A DNA stretch of 9,894 nt from Saprospiraceae bacterium (GTDB lineage Bacteria; Bacteroidota; Bacteroidia; Chitinophagales; Saprospiraceae), in contig JAEUUM010000492.1 of the NCBI GenBank assembly GCA_016787375.1, positions 1 through 9,894 of the forward strand, read 5' to 3'. Position numbers and translations under genes: made by a program. This document shows positions 1 to 5,710 of this stretch, piece after piece (within the stretch, counting starts at the first letter, position 1; every line of letters starts with the position of its first letter). Below the pieces are notes generated by a model that was given only the letters and a program-made list of their open reading frames with translations, ran no database searches and was not told the origin of the DNA.

Positions 1-219
1 ATTCTTGACCCCTCTCACGCTCTTGGTTATGCTTATGGTGTCCCCTCATTGGCACATGCATGTGTCGCTATGGGTGTGGACGGACTCTTGATTGAGACAC
101 ATCCGAACCCCAAAGTGGCAAAATCTGATGCATCGCAACAACTTAATCATAATGAATTTGAGCAATTATTTCATTCACTCAATCCGGTAGCTGCAAGTGT
201 AGGGTACAAAATAATTTAA
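1..219 (+). CDS. 3-deoxy-7-phosphoheptulonate (DAHP) synthase family, C-terminal fragment
   Basis: This is the last 72 codons of a gene that begins outside the window. DAHP synthase condenses phosphoenolpyruvate and erythrose 4-phosphate in the first step of the shikimate pathway, in the cytoplasm. The visible part starts ILDPSHALGYAYGVPSLAH and continues with GVDGLLIETHPNP and a SDASQQL segment. These are the C-terminal strands of the DAHPS/KDO8PS TIM barrel, with the DPSH and ExHxxP metal and substrate residues. DPSH favours DAHP synthase; KDO-8-P synthase (KdsA) normally has DxTHSVQ at this place. The protein ends about 25 residues after the last barrel motif, so it has no C-terminal chorismate mutase domain, unlike the bifunctional DAHPS-chorismate mutase of many Bacteroidota; an N-terminal fusion cannot be excluded. 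Its TAA stop is 1 nt before the next gene, which suggests co-transcription. The family call is firm, the exact substrate less so. Confidence 0.82.
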   Translation: MLDPSHALGYAYGVPSLAHACVAMGVDGLLIETHPNPKVAKSDASQQLNHNEFEQLFHSLNPVAASVGYKII

Positions 220-220
220 T

Positions 221-898
221 ATGTTTCTCGAACAAAACCTCAGAGGTCTTTGCCAACAATACAACCTTGATTTTTTCGATTTTTTAAATGACATGGAAAT
301 CGACAGTGTTGATGAATTGACAATCGCGGATCTTCAAATACTTTGCGAAGAATATAAAGTTGACTTGATGGCAGTGTTATTCAAACCATTATATTTAAAT
401 GAAAATTTATCCGATAAACTTTCAAAAATAAAATTGCTCGTTTTGGATGTTGACGGTGTAATGACTGATGGTGGAATGTATTATACTGAAAATGGTGACC
501 AGTTCAAAAAATATAATACAAAAGATGGGATGGCAATACAATATCTTGTAAAACAGAATTTCCAGATTGCTATTATTTCTTCAGGCTACAAAGCTGAAAT
601 GGTCAAAGCCCGAGCATCGCTGTTAGGAATACAAAATTGCCATGTTGGTCGTGAACCTAAATTGGAAATTCTCGAAAAACTTTGCATCAAACTCAATCTA
701 GAACTTGAACAAGTTGCATTGATTGGAGACGACATCAATGATTTGGAAATGATGAAAAAAATTGGCTTTTCAGCCTGCCCTTCAGATGCAGTTGATGAAG
801 TAAAACTTCACTCCGACATTATATTAAAAAAGAAAGGTGGAAAGGCATGTGTACGTGAATTTATAGATGATTACTTGTTAAAGTGTATTCTCATTTAA
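221..898 (+). CDS. KdsC-like HAD-family phosphatase with N-terminal extension
   Basis: A 225-residue HAD phosphatase most like KdsC, which removes phosphate from KDO 8-phosphate during lipopolysaccharide core synthesis. HAD motif I is DVDGVMTDG (residues 76-84, nucleophile D76 and acid/base D78), motif II lies at IISSG (118-122), motif III is K147 in GREPKLEIL, and motif IV is GDDINDLEMM (169-178). The C-terminal GGKACVREF resembles the GGxGAxRE tail of KdsC. There is no large cap domain, as in KdsC, which works as a tetramer. KdsC proteins are usually about 170-190 residues, and here about 65 residues precede the catalytic core. That extension holds two similar segments (residues 7-22 and 38-53). 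The nearest internal Met before the core is M50, so some extension is real whichever start is used. It sits 1 nt after the DAHP-synthase-like gene. Related phosphatases act on other sugar acids (CMP-sialic acid loci, for example), so the substrate is inferred. Confidence 0.85.
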   Translation: MFLEQNLRGLCQQYNLDFFDFLNDMEIDSVDELTIADLQILCEEYKVDLMAVLFKPLYLNENLSDKLSKIKLLVLDVDGVMTDGGMYYTENGDQFKKYNTKDGMAIQYLVKQNFQIAIISSGYKAEMVKARASLLGIQNCHVGREPKLEILEKLCIKLNLELEQVALIGDDINDLEMMKKIGFSACPSDAVDEVKLHSDIILKKKGGKACVREFIDDYLLKCILI

Positions 899-905
899 TC
901 ACTTT

Positions 906-1196
906 TTATTGAAGACTTATTTCCTTTACCAAAGCCTCACCCAAAGCTTTGTTTAATTTAGTCAAAACCACCTCTCGATTTGTATATAGCTCATGTCTCA
1001 AAACAGAACTGTCTAACTTGATATAAAGTATGCCGTTTCTAAAATAAATCCTTGATGTATATTTTGATATTGTGGCACCCATTTCACTTTCCCAAGTCTC
1101 TCTCAGTTTTAGTTCTGAAAGATGTTGAGAAAATTTATGATCTTGTTTAAATTCACCTAAAATGTCTTTTAAAGACTGTTCATTATGTCTTTTCAT
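906..1196 (-). CDS. DUF721 (DciA-like) protein
   Basis: A 96-residue protein of the DUF721 family, which includes DciA, the replicative-helicase loader or regulator of bacteria that lack DnaC/DnaI. The visible pattern fits the family: a basic polar N-terminus with QSLKDILGEF, a central WESEMGATISKYTSRI (W35) and then a KH-like region GILYIKLDSSVLRHELYTNR leading to a helix with LTKLNKALG. The short form without the long C-terminal tail is typical of Bacteroidota, where it often lies beside recF. Its ATG overlaps the end of recF by 14 bp, so translation is probably coupled and the pair forms an operon. The stop faces the HAD phosphatase stop across 7 nt. A direct role in DnaB loading is inferred from the family and not visible in the sequence. 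Confidence 0.8.
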   Translation of the reverse strand: MKRHNEQSLKDILGEFKQDHKFSQHLSELKLRETWESEMGATISKYTSRIYFRNGILYIKLDSSVLRHELYTNREVVLTKLNKALGEALVKEISLQ

Positions 1197-2301
1197 GATT
1201 TATCGGTTGTATTTCACCATTTTCAACATTAAAAGAAAAATATTTTTCAAATACTTCTTTGAGAATATTCTCCAACCGTGGCAAAGATGTGTCAGTTATA
1301 AAAACCTGACCAAATATACCATTTTTTAAAACACTCATTAGGTTTAACACCCTGATGTCATCCAATTTATCAAAAATATCATCCAACAATAAAATAGGCA
1401 ATTTAGCGGATTTATTTGATATAAGTTGATATTCAGCAAATTTCAAAGCAAATAAAAGTGATTTGGATTGTCCTTGTGATGCAAATTTCCTTGCCTCCCT
1501 GTCCTCCAAATGTATCATTAAGTCATCTTTGTGAATCCCACAACTTGTTCGTTCCAGAATCTGATCTTTACGACGGCTTTCCTGCAACTGTGTTAGCATA
1601 GGCTTATCTGTCAATTGTGAATTGTATGAAATATGCACCTTTTCACTCCCTGAGGTAATTGCCGAATATTTTAACAGAAACAATTCACATAATTCTGAAA
1701 TATATTGAGTGCGCTTTTCGTGTATTATATGCCCATGGCCTGAAAGTTGTGCATCATAAGCTTCAAGCAGATTAAAATCAGCGTTAGCTGAAGTGGAAAT
1801 CATTTTCAAATAAGCATTTCTCTGTTTCAGGATTTTGTTGTAAGCCACAAGATTGTCGAGATATTGTGTATCAATTTGGCATAGTGTGGTGTCTAAAAAT
1901 TTCCGCCTAACTTCTCCAGACCCGGTAACAATCTCAACATCATTTGGTGCAATCATTACAATCGGGAATCTCCCTAAATGATCGGCGATCTTCCGATAAG
2001 GTTTTGAATCAAGTGAAATGGTCTTTTTTCCAACAGAGGGTAGTTTGATGACGACACTATTTTTAGTTCCATCATGATTGAAATCAGCTTCAATTCGGCA
2101 GAATTCAAATCCCTGTTTAATCAATTGCTGATCTGTTAGGTTAAAATGACTTTTGCCCACACAAGCCATAAAAATGGCATCCAAGCAGTTGGTTTTGCCC
2201 ATGCCGTTTAATCCTGTCAGACAATTAAAGCCAGGATCAAACTTCAACTTTGCATCCGCAATATTCTTAAAGTTTACGACACTCAATTCCGATAAAAACA
2301 A
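1183..2301 (-). CDS. recF: DNA replication and repair protein RecF (TTG start)
   Basis: RecF is an SMC-like ATPase that, with RecO and RecR, helps load RecA at single-strand gaps. At 372 residues the length is normal. Walker A is GLNGMGKTN (30-38), the RecF-type GIHKDDL is at 255-261, the ABC-like signature is FASQGQSKS (273-281), and Walker B is LPILLLDDIFDKLD (301-314). A TDTSL segment (336-340) fits the end of the ATPase fold. The start codon is TTG at 2299-2301 on the minus strand: it gives MFLSELSVVNFKN, which aligns without a gap to the usual MxLxxLxLxNFKN of RecF. No Shine-Dalgarno sequence is seen, but a CATCTTTG -7-like element lies 20-27 nt upstream. The DUF721 gene overlaps its 3' end. 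It is not next to dnaA/dnaN here, which is common in Bacteroidota. Confidence 0.96.
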   Translation of the reverse strand: MFLSELSVVNFKNIADAKLKFDPGFNCLTGLNGMGKTNCLDAIFMACVGKSHFNLTDQQLIKQGFEFCRIEADFNHDGTKNSVVIKLPSVGKKTISLDSKPYRKIADHLGRFPIVMIAPNDVEIVTGSGEVRRKFLDTTLCQIDTQYLDNLVAYNKILKQRNAYLKMISTSANADFNLLEAYDAQLSGHGHIIHEKRTQYISELCELFLLKYSAITSGSEKVHISYNSQLTDKPMLTQLQESRRKDQILERTSCGIHKDDLMIHLEDREARKFASQGQSKSLLFALKFAEYQLISNKSAKLPILLLDDIFDKLDDIRVLNLMSVLKNGIFGQVFITDTSLPRLENILKEVFEKYFSFNVENGEIQPINHEKT

Positions 2302-2320
2302 CTTCAGGTAAATTTTAATG

Positions 2321-2328
2321 CAAAGATG
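2321..2328 (-). promoter_or_regulatory. Candidate recF promoter, -7 element
   Basis: On the minus strand this reads CATCTTTG followed by CA, one mismatch from the Bacteroidota -7 consensus TAnnTTTG (often TATCTTTGCA). A start site about 7 nt downstream would leave a leader of roughly a dozen bases before the TTG of recF. The -33 box is weak: a CTG about 18 nt upstream is the nearest match to TTG. Confidence 0.42.
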
Positions 2329-2360
2329 AATTAATTTTAGGTATTACAGTTGAATTCAGA

Positions 2361-2393
2361 TTTGGATAAATCATTGGAATGTTTGTATTTTTA
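2361..2393 (+). promoter_or_regulatory. Weak candidate pdhA promoter
   Basis: TTTG at 2361-2364 followed after 21 nt by TATTTTTA at 2386-2393 matches the Bacteroidota layout TTTG ... TAnnTTTG except for the last base. It would start transcription near 2400, shortly before the pdhA ATG at 2416. The 114-nt interval also carries the divergent recF promoter. The sequence is AT-rich, so chance matches are likely. Confidence 0.28.
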
Positions 2394-2415
2394 TGCTTCA
2401 ATATAAAACCTAAAT

Positions 2416-3453
2416 ATGACACAAGTACTCGACAAAATAAAAACTAGCAAACCGACAGCAAAAAAACCTTCATATTCAAAAGATATTTGGTTAACCTGGT
2501 ACGAAACGATGCTGAGAATCAGGAGGTTTGAAGAAAGAACATTGATGATGTACGCACAACAAAAAATTAGAGGATTTTGTCATGTTTACATCGGACAGGA
2601 ATCAATTGCTGCCGGTTTGGTGACTGCCCTCAGACGTGAAGATCCATTGGTTACCGCTTACAGACAACACGGAATAGCCATTGCCAAAGGATTGAGTACA
2701 AAATCTTGTATGGCCGAGTTATATGGCAAAGCAACCGGTTGTGTCCATGGCAAAGGTGGATCAATGCACTTTTTCTCTTCCGAAAATAGATTTTTTGGAG
2801 GAAATGGTATTGTTGGTGCACAAATTCCAATAGGTGCAGGTATCGCATTTGCTGAAAAATATCGTGGAACAGACAATCTTTGTGTAACCATGTTTGGTGA
2901 TGGTGCTGCCAGACAAGGTGCATTATACGAATCGTTTAATATGGCGATGACATGGAAATTACCGGTGCTATTCATCTGTGAAAATAATCAGTATGCAATG
3001 GGTACTTCCGTTACTAGAACAAGTAATGTGCATGATTTATATAAAATAGGAGCAGCTTTCGATATGCCAAGTGAAGCAATAGATGGTATGAATCCTGAAT
3101 CTGTACATGAAGCTTTTGTGAAAGCAGCGGAGCATATACGAAGTGGAAAAGGACCATATTTTTTAGAAATAAAAACATACAGATATAAAGGTCATTCCGT
3201 TTCTGACCCAGGCAAATATCGTTCAAAAGATGAACTTCAGGCATACATGGAAAATGATCCTATTAAGCTCACTGAAGAGAAAATTCTAAAAAACAAAATA
3301 GCTACCGAATCTGAAATTCAAGCAATAAAGGATTTGATAAAAGCTGAAATTGAGGAGGCAACTCTATTTGCGGAAGAGTCTCCACTGCCTGACCCATCTG
3401 AGTTATATACGGACAATTATGTAGACAAAGATTATCCGTTTATGAAAGACTAA
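2416..3453 (+). CDS. pdhA: Pyruvate dehydrogenase E1 component, alpha subunit
   Basis: A 345-residue thiamine-diphosphate enzyme subunit. With the beta subunit it decarboxylates pyruvate and passes the acetyl group to the lipoyl E2, feeding acetyl-CoA synthesis. The N-terminal 20 residues are basic and low in complexity; the core begins near WLTWYETMLRIRRFEERTL. IRGFCHVYIGQE (51-62), AYRQHG (81-86) and GCVHGKGGSMHFF (108-120) are typical of E1 alpha. The ThDP/Mg motif runs from GDG (161-163) to NN (190-191). The loop YRYKGHSVSDPGKYR (255-269) corresponds to the phosphorylation-loop region of E1 alpha, with H260 and S261. Pyruvate rather than a branched-chain 2-oxo acid is inferred from close resemblance to bacterial PdhA. 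No pdhB or E2 gene follows; the gene ends in its own terminator, so the beta subunit must be encoded elsewhere, as is usual in Bacteroidota. Confidence 0.95.
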   Translation: MTQVLDKIKTSKPTAKKPSYSKDIWLTWYETMLRIRRFEERTLMMYAQQKIRGFCHVYIGQESIAAGLVTALRREDPLVTAYRQHGIAIAKGLSTKSCMAELYGKATGCVHGKGGSMHFFSSENRFFGGNGIVGAQIPIGAGIAFAEKYRGTDNLCVTMFGDGAARQGALYESFNMAMTWKLPVLFICENNQYAMGTSVTRTSNVHDLYKIGAAFDMPSEAIDGMNPESVHEAFVKAAEHIRSGKGPYFLEIKTYRYKGHSVSDPGKYRSKDELQAYMENDPIKLTEEKILKNKIATESEIQAIKDLIKAEIEEATLFAEESPLPDPSELYTDNYVDKDYPFMKD

Positions 3454-3476
3454 CATTCATTAATCAATAATTAAAA

Positions 3477-3510
3477 AAAAAGCAGTTAAAGAAATTTTAG
3501 CTGCTTTTTG
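3477..3510 (+). terminator. Rho-independent terminator after pdhA
   Basis: The arms AAAAAGCAGTTAAA (3477-3490) and TTTAGCTGCTTTTT (3496-3509) pair over 14 bp with a single G-U wobble around a 5-nt loop, and the 3' arm ends in a T run. It lies about 24 nt after the pdhA stop and separates pdhA from the TPR gene. The A/T symmetry means it could also act on the opposite strand. Confidence 0.85.
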
Positions 3511-3517
3511 TTTAATC

Positions 3518-3551
3518 TTGAAACATTATATTTAAAATAAGCGTACATTTG
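3518..3551 (+). promoter_or_regulatory. Bacteroidota-type promoter for the TPR gene
   Basis: TACATTTG at 3544-3551 is an exact match to the -7 consensus TAnnTTTG. TTG at 3518-3520 lies 23 nt upstream, within the 17-23 nt spacing reported for Flavobacterium-type promoters. Transcription would start near 3558, giving a leader of about 23 nt. Its position directly after the pdhA terminator supports it. Confidence 0.62.
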
Positions 3552-3580
3552 CAGAAATTTTACAGAAAGTAGAATACATT

Positions 3581-4261
3581 ATGGCTAGAAGAAAAGAAGA
3601 AATCTCAGAAACCTTGGTTAATCTTGATGAAATATCAGATTCAGTAACCTCTTATTACGATAAATACAAAAACATCATCCTCGGAGTAGGAGGTGGACTA
3701 TTGGTGCTGTTTGTCGGATATTATGCATATAAAAACTTTTATATAGCACCCAAGCAGAAAGAAGCAGTTAAACAGATGACACGAGCAGAACAATTATTTG
3801 CTAAAGACTCATTTGATTTGGCCCTAAACAATCCGGGAGGTGGTTTACCGGGTTTTAAAGATATTGCTTCAAAATACAGCGGAACCAACGCAGGAAACCT
3901 TGCAAATTATTATGCAGGGGTTTGCCTCGTCCAAACTGGTAAAGCTGCCGAAGCAATTAATTACCTCGAAAAGTTCGATCCGGAAGGCAACACACTCCCA
4001 ATCATGAAATCTTCTCTTTTGGGTGATGCGTATGCTGATCAGAACAATCTTGATAAAGCATTAAGCTATTACCAAAAAGCTGCAAGTTCTTCAAATAACG
4101 AAGCCATAACTCCTTTTGTGCTTATGAAATTGGGTATGCTGGCTGAAAAAATGGGTAAGAATGAAGATGCAAAAAAAGCTTATCAAAGAATTAAAGATGA
4201 ATACGCAACCACTTCTTTTGGAAGAAATATTGATAAATATCTTTACAGAGTAACGGAATAA
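3581..4261 (+). CDS. Membrane-anchored tetratricopeptide repeat protein (YfgM-like)
   Basis: A 226-residue protein with a short charged cytoplasmic N-terminus (1-30), one strong transmembrane helix (about 31-49, NIILGVGGGLLVLFVGYYA) and a C-terminal helical domain with TPR-like units near residues 104-137, 141-175 and 177-211 (for example AGVCLVQTGKAAEAINYLEKF and LGDAYADQNNLDKALSYYQKA). There is no cleavage site after the helix, so it is probably an anchored protein with the TPR domain outside the cytoplasm. The layout resembles YfgM of proteobacteria, a SecYEG- and chaperone-associated protein, but this likeness is architectural and does not prove the same job. It has its own promoter and a strong terminator, so it is probably monocistronic. 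A TPR gene of this kind is, to my recollection, often found near ribH and recF in Bacteroidota. Confidence 0.8.
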   Translation: MARRKEEISETLVNLDEISDSVTSYYDKYKNIILGVGGGLLVLFVGYYAYKNFYIAPKQKEAVKQMTRAEQLFAKDSFDLALNNPGGGLPGFKDIASKYSGTNAGNLANYYAGVCLVQTGKAAEAINYLEKFDPEGNTLPIMKSSLLGDAYADQNNLDKALSYYQKAASSSNNEAITPFVLMKLGMLAEKMGKNEDAKKAYQRIKDEYATTSFGRNIDKYLYRVTE

Positions 4262-4283
4262 TTAATTATTCCAACAAAATATT

Positions 4284-4316
4284 AAAAAGGTAAGTGGTAT
4301 TCCACTTACCTTTTTT
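4284..4316 (+). terminator. Strong Rho-independent terminator after the TPR gene
   Basis: AAAAAGGTAAGTGG (4284-4297) and CCACTTACCTTTTT (4302-4315) form a perfect 14-bp stem with a 4-nt loop and a run of six T. It begins 22 nt after the TPR stop. The stem carries A and T tracts on both sides, so it could work in both directions. It ends about 30 nt before ribH, so the ribH operon must start in a very short space or depend on read-through. Confidence 0.92.
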
Positions 4317-4346
4317 AATTTTACCACCTATCTCAAACTAATAATA

Positions 4347-4865
4347 ATGGCAACCAAAGATTATATTGAAAATTCATTTGATAGCAAAAGTTTGCATCAA
4401 GTTGAATTATTGAAAATAGGAATCGTAGTGAGTGATTGGCATCATGATGTTACATCTAAGCTTAAAACTGCTTGCGTAGAAACTTTGATTAAAAGCGGAA
4501 TAAAAGAAGATAACATATCCATTATAAGTGTGCCAGGTGCTTTTGAGCTAACCATGGGCGCAAGAATTCTATTAAGTAGCCAAAAAATGGATGCAGTAAT
4601 TTGTCTTGGTTGTGTTATTAAAGGTGAAACCAATCATGATGAATACATCAATCAAGCTGTTGCTTCTGGAATCACCAACCTTGGATTGTCAAGCGGTAAA
4701 CCGGTAATTTTCGGACTACTTACTGTATTGAATAAAAAGCAAGCAGAAGATAGAGCTGGCGGCACCTATGGCAACAAGGGGACTGAGTGTGCAAACAGCG
4801 CACTTCAAATGATTGGTATTAAACAACAATTCAGCGAACCAAAAAGTAAAATTGGATTTTCATGA
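4347..4865 (+). CDS. ribH: 6,7-dimethyl-8-ribityllumazine synthase
   Basis: RibH condenses 5-amino-6-ribitylamino-uracil with 3,4-dihydroxy-2-butanone 4-phosphate to give the riboflavin precursor lumazine. At 172 residues it is slightly longer than the usual 150-160, mainly through an N-terminal tail. Visible motifs: IGIVVSDWHHDVT (24-36) with W31 at the aromatic substrate-stacking position, PGAFE (63-67), GETNHDEYI (93-101) with catalytic H97, and EDRAGG (134-139) with phosphate-binding R136. Many bacterial RibH have F-N at the aromatic position; here it is W-H. The ATG is preceded by no clear Shine-Dalgarno sequence, and candidate -7 boxes between the terminator and ATG are weak. The gene overlaps the next by 4 bp (ATGA), so it heads a translationally coupled run. 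I see no FMN riboswitch in the short upstream gap. Confidence 0.95.
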   Translation: MATKDYIENSFDSKSLHQVELLKIGIVVSDWHHDVTSKLKTACVETLIKSGIKEDNISIISVPGAFELTMGARILLSSQKMDAVICLGCVIKGETNHDEYINQAVASGITNLGLSSGKPVIFGLLTVLNKKQAEDRAGGTYGNKGTECANSALQMIGIKQQFSEPKSKIGFS

Positions 4866-5710
4866 AATTAAGTTTTATAAATACAGGAAATTTCAAACTA
4901 GATGGCGGTGCCATGTTTGGTATTATACCCAAAAGGATGTGGCAAAAACTCAATCCAGCAGATGAAAATAATCTTTGCAGCTGGACAATGAGGTGTTTGT
5001 TGATAGAGGAAGGTGAGAAGAAAATACTGGTTGATACAGGTATGGGCGACAAACAAGATGATAAATTCAGATCAATTTTTGAACCATTTGGAAACGACAC
5101 TCTGCTTAATTCACTAGGAATGCATGGCATTAAACCAGAGGATATAACAGATGTTTTCTTAACTCATTTGCATTTTGATCATTGTGGTGGTGCAGTAATT
5201 CGTTCAAGTGACGGCTCTCTCTCACCTACTTTTCCGAATGCTACATACTGGAGTAGTAAAAAGCATTGGGATTGGGCAATGAACCCAAACCCAAGAGAAT
5301 TGGCATCCTTCTTAAAGGAAAATTTTGTACCGCTCTTGGATGCGGGTTGTCTCAAATTTGTAGAATATTCGGGTCAAGAAATTTGTCCTGGTGTGAAAAC
5401 TGAATTCTTTTTTGGCCATACAGAAGAAATGATGGGACTTCATATTACCAATGGAAAAGGCAAGTTCTTCTATTGTGCTGACCTTATACCTTCGTCCTAT
5501 CACATTGGGCTACCCTACATTATGGCTTATGATTTAAGGCCGCTCGAAACTTTGTCCGAAAAAACAAGGATTCTGGAAGATGCTGTTTTAAACAAAACTT
5601 ACTTGTTATTTGAACATGACCTTCAAACAGGTTGTGTCACAGTTAAAAAGGACGAAAGAGGAAGAATCATTATTGATGAACACATAGATCTGAATACGCT
5701 TTACTCATGA
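4862..5710 (+). CDS. MBL-fold metallo-hydrolase, substrate unknown
   Basis: A 282-residue metallo-beta-lactamase-fold hydrolase with a full set of binuclear metal ligands: THLHFDHCGG gives H102, H104, D106 and H107; H186 is in FFFGHTEEMMG; D207 in FYCADLIP; H252 in LLFEHDLQTG. VDTGMGDK (58-64) is the usual strand and turn before the active site. There is no signal peptide, so it is cytoplasmic. The arrangement resembles the lactonase/YtnP-like branch of the superfamily, but nothing in the sequence fixes the substrate (lactone, thioester or phosphate ester all remain open). It shares ATGA overlaps at both ends, with ribH upstream and the PLP enzyme downstream, so the three proteins are probably made together. 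RNase Z and lactamase assignments are not supported. Confidence 0.88.
   Translation: MKLSFINTGNFKLDGGAMFGIIPKRMWQKLNPADENNLCSWTMRCLLIEEGEKKILVDTGMGDKQDDKFRSIFEPFGNDTLLNSLGMHGIKPEDITDVFLTHLHFDHCGGAVIRSSDGSLSPTFPNATYWSSKKHWDWAMNPNPRELASFLKENFVPLLDAGCLKFVEYSGQEICPGVKTEFFFGHTEEMMGLHITNGKGKFFYCADLIPSSYHIGLPYIMAYDLRPLETLSEKTRILEDAVLNKTYLLFEHDLQTGCVTVKKDERGRIIIDEHIDLNTLYS

Noticed and set aside
53..64. 12-bp perfect palindrome CACATGCATGTG
   Set aside because: It lies in the conserved coding region of the DAHP synthase, has no loop or partner copy nearby, and is of a length expected by chance in several kilobases.
1..219. Reading the first partial gene as kdsA
   Set aside because: The KdsC-like neighbour makes this tempting, but the DPSHALG segment matches DAHP synthase, not the DxTHSVQ of KdsA. 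The full gene is needed for certainty.
2651..3244. Three open frames on the minus strand inside pdhA
   Set aside because: They are antisense to a strongly conserved coding sequence, have no recognisable domains and no start context; they are shadows of pdhA.
4316..4346. FMN riboswitch upstream of ribH
   Set aside because: Only about 30 nt separate the terminator from ribH, far too little for the FMN aptamer, and none of its conserved segments is visible.
4831..5130. A 99-codon minus-strand open frame across the ribH/MBL junction
   Set aside because: It overlaps two confident genes that are themselves coupled by ATGA, and its predicted protein has no family features.
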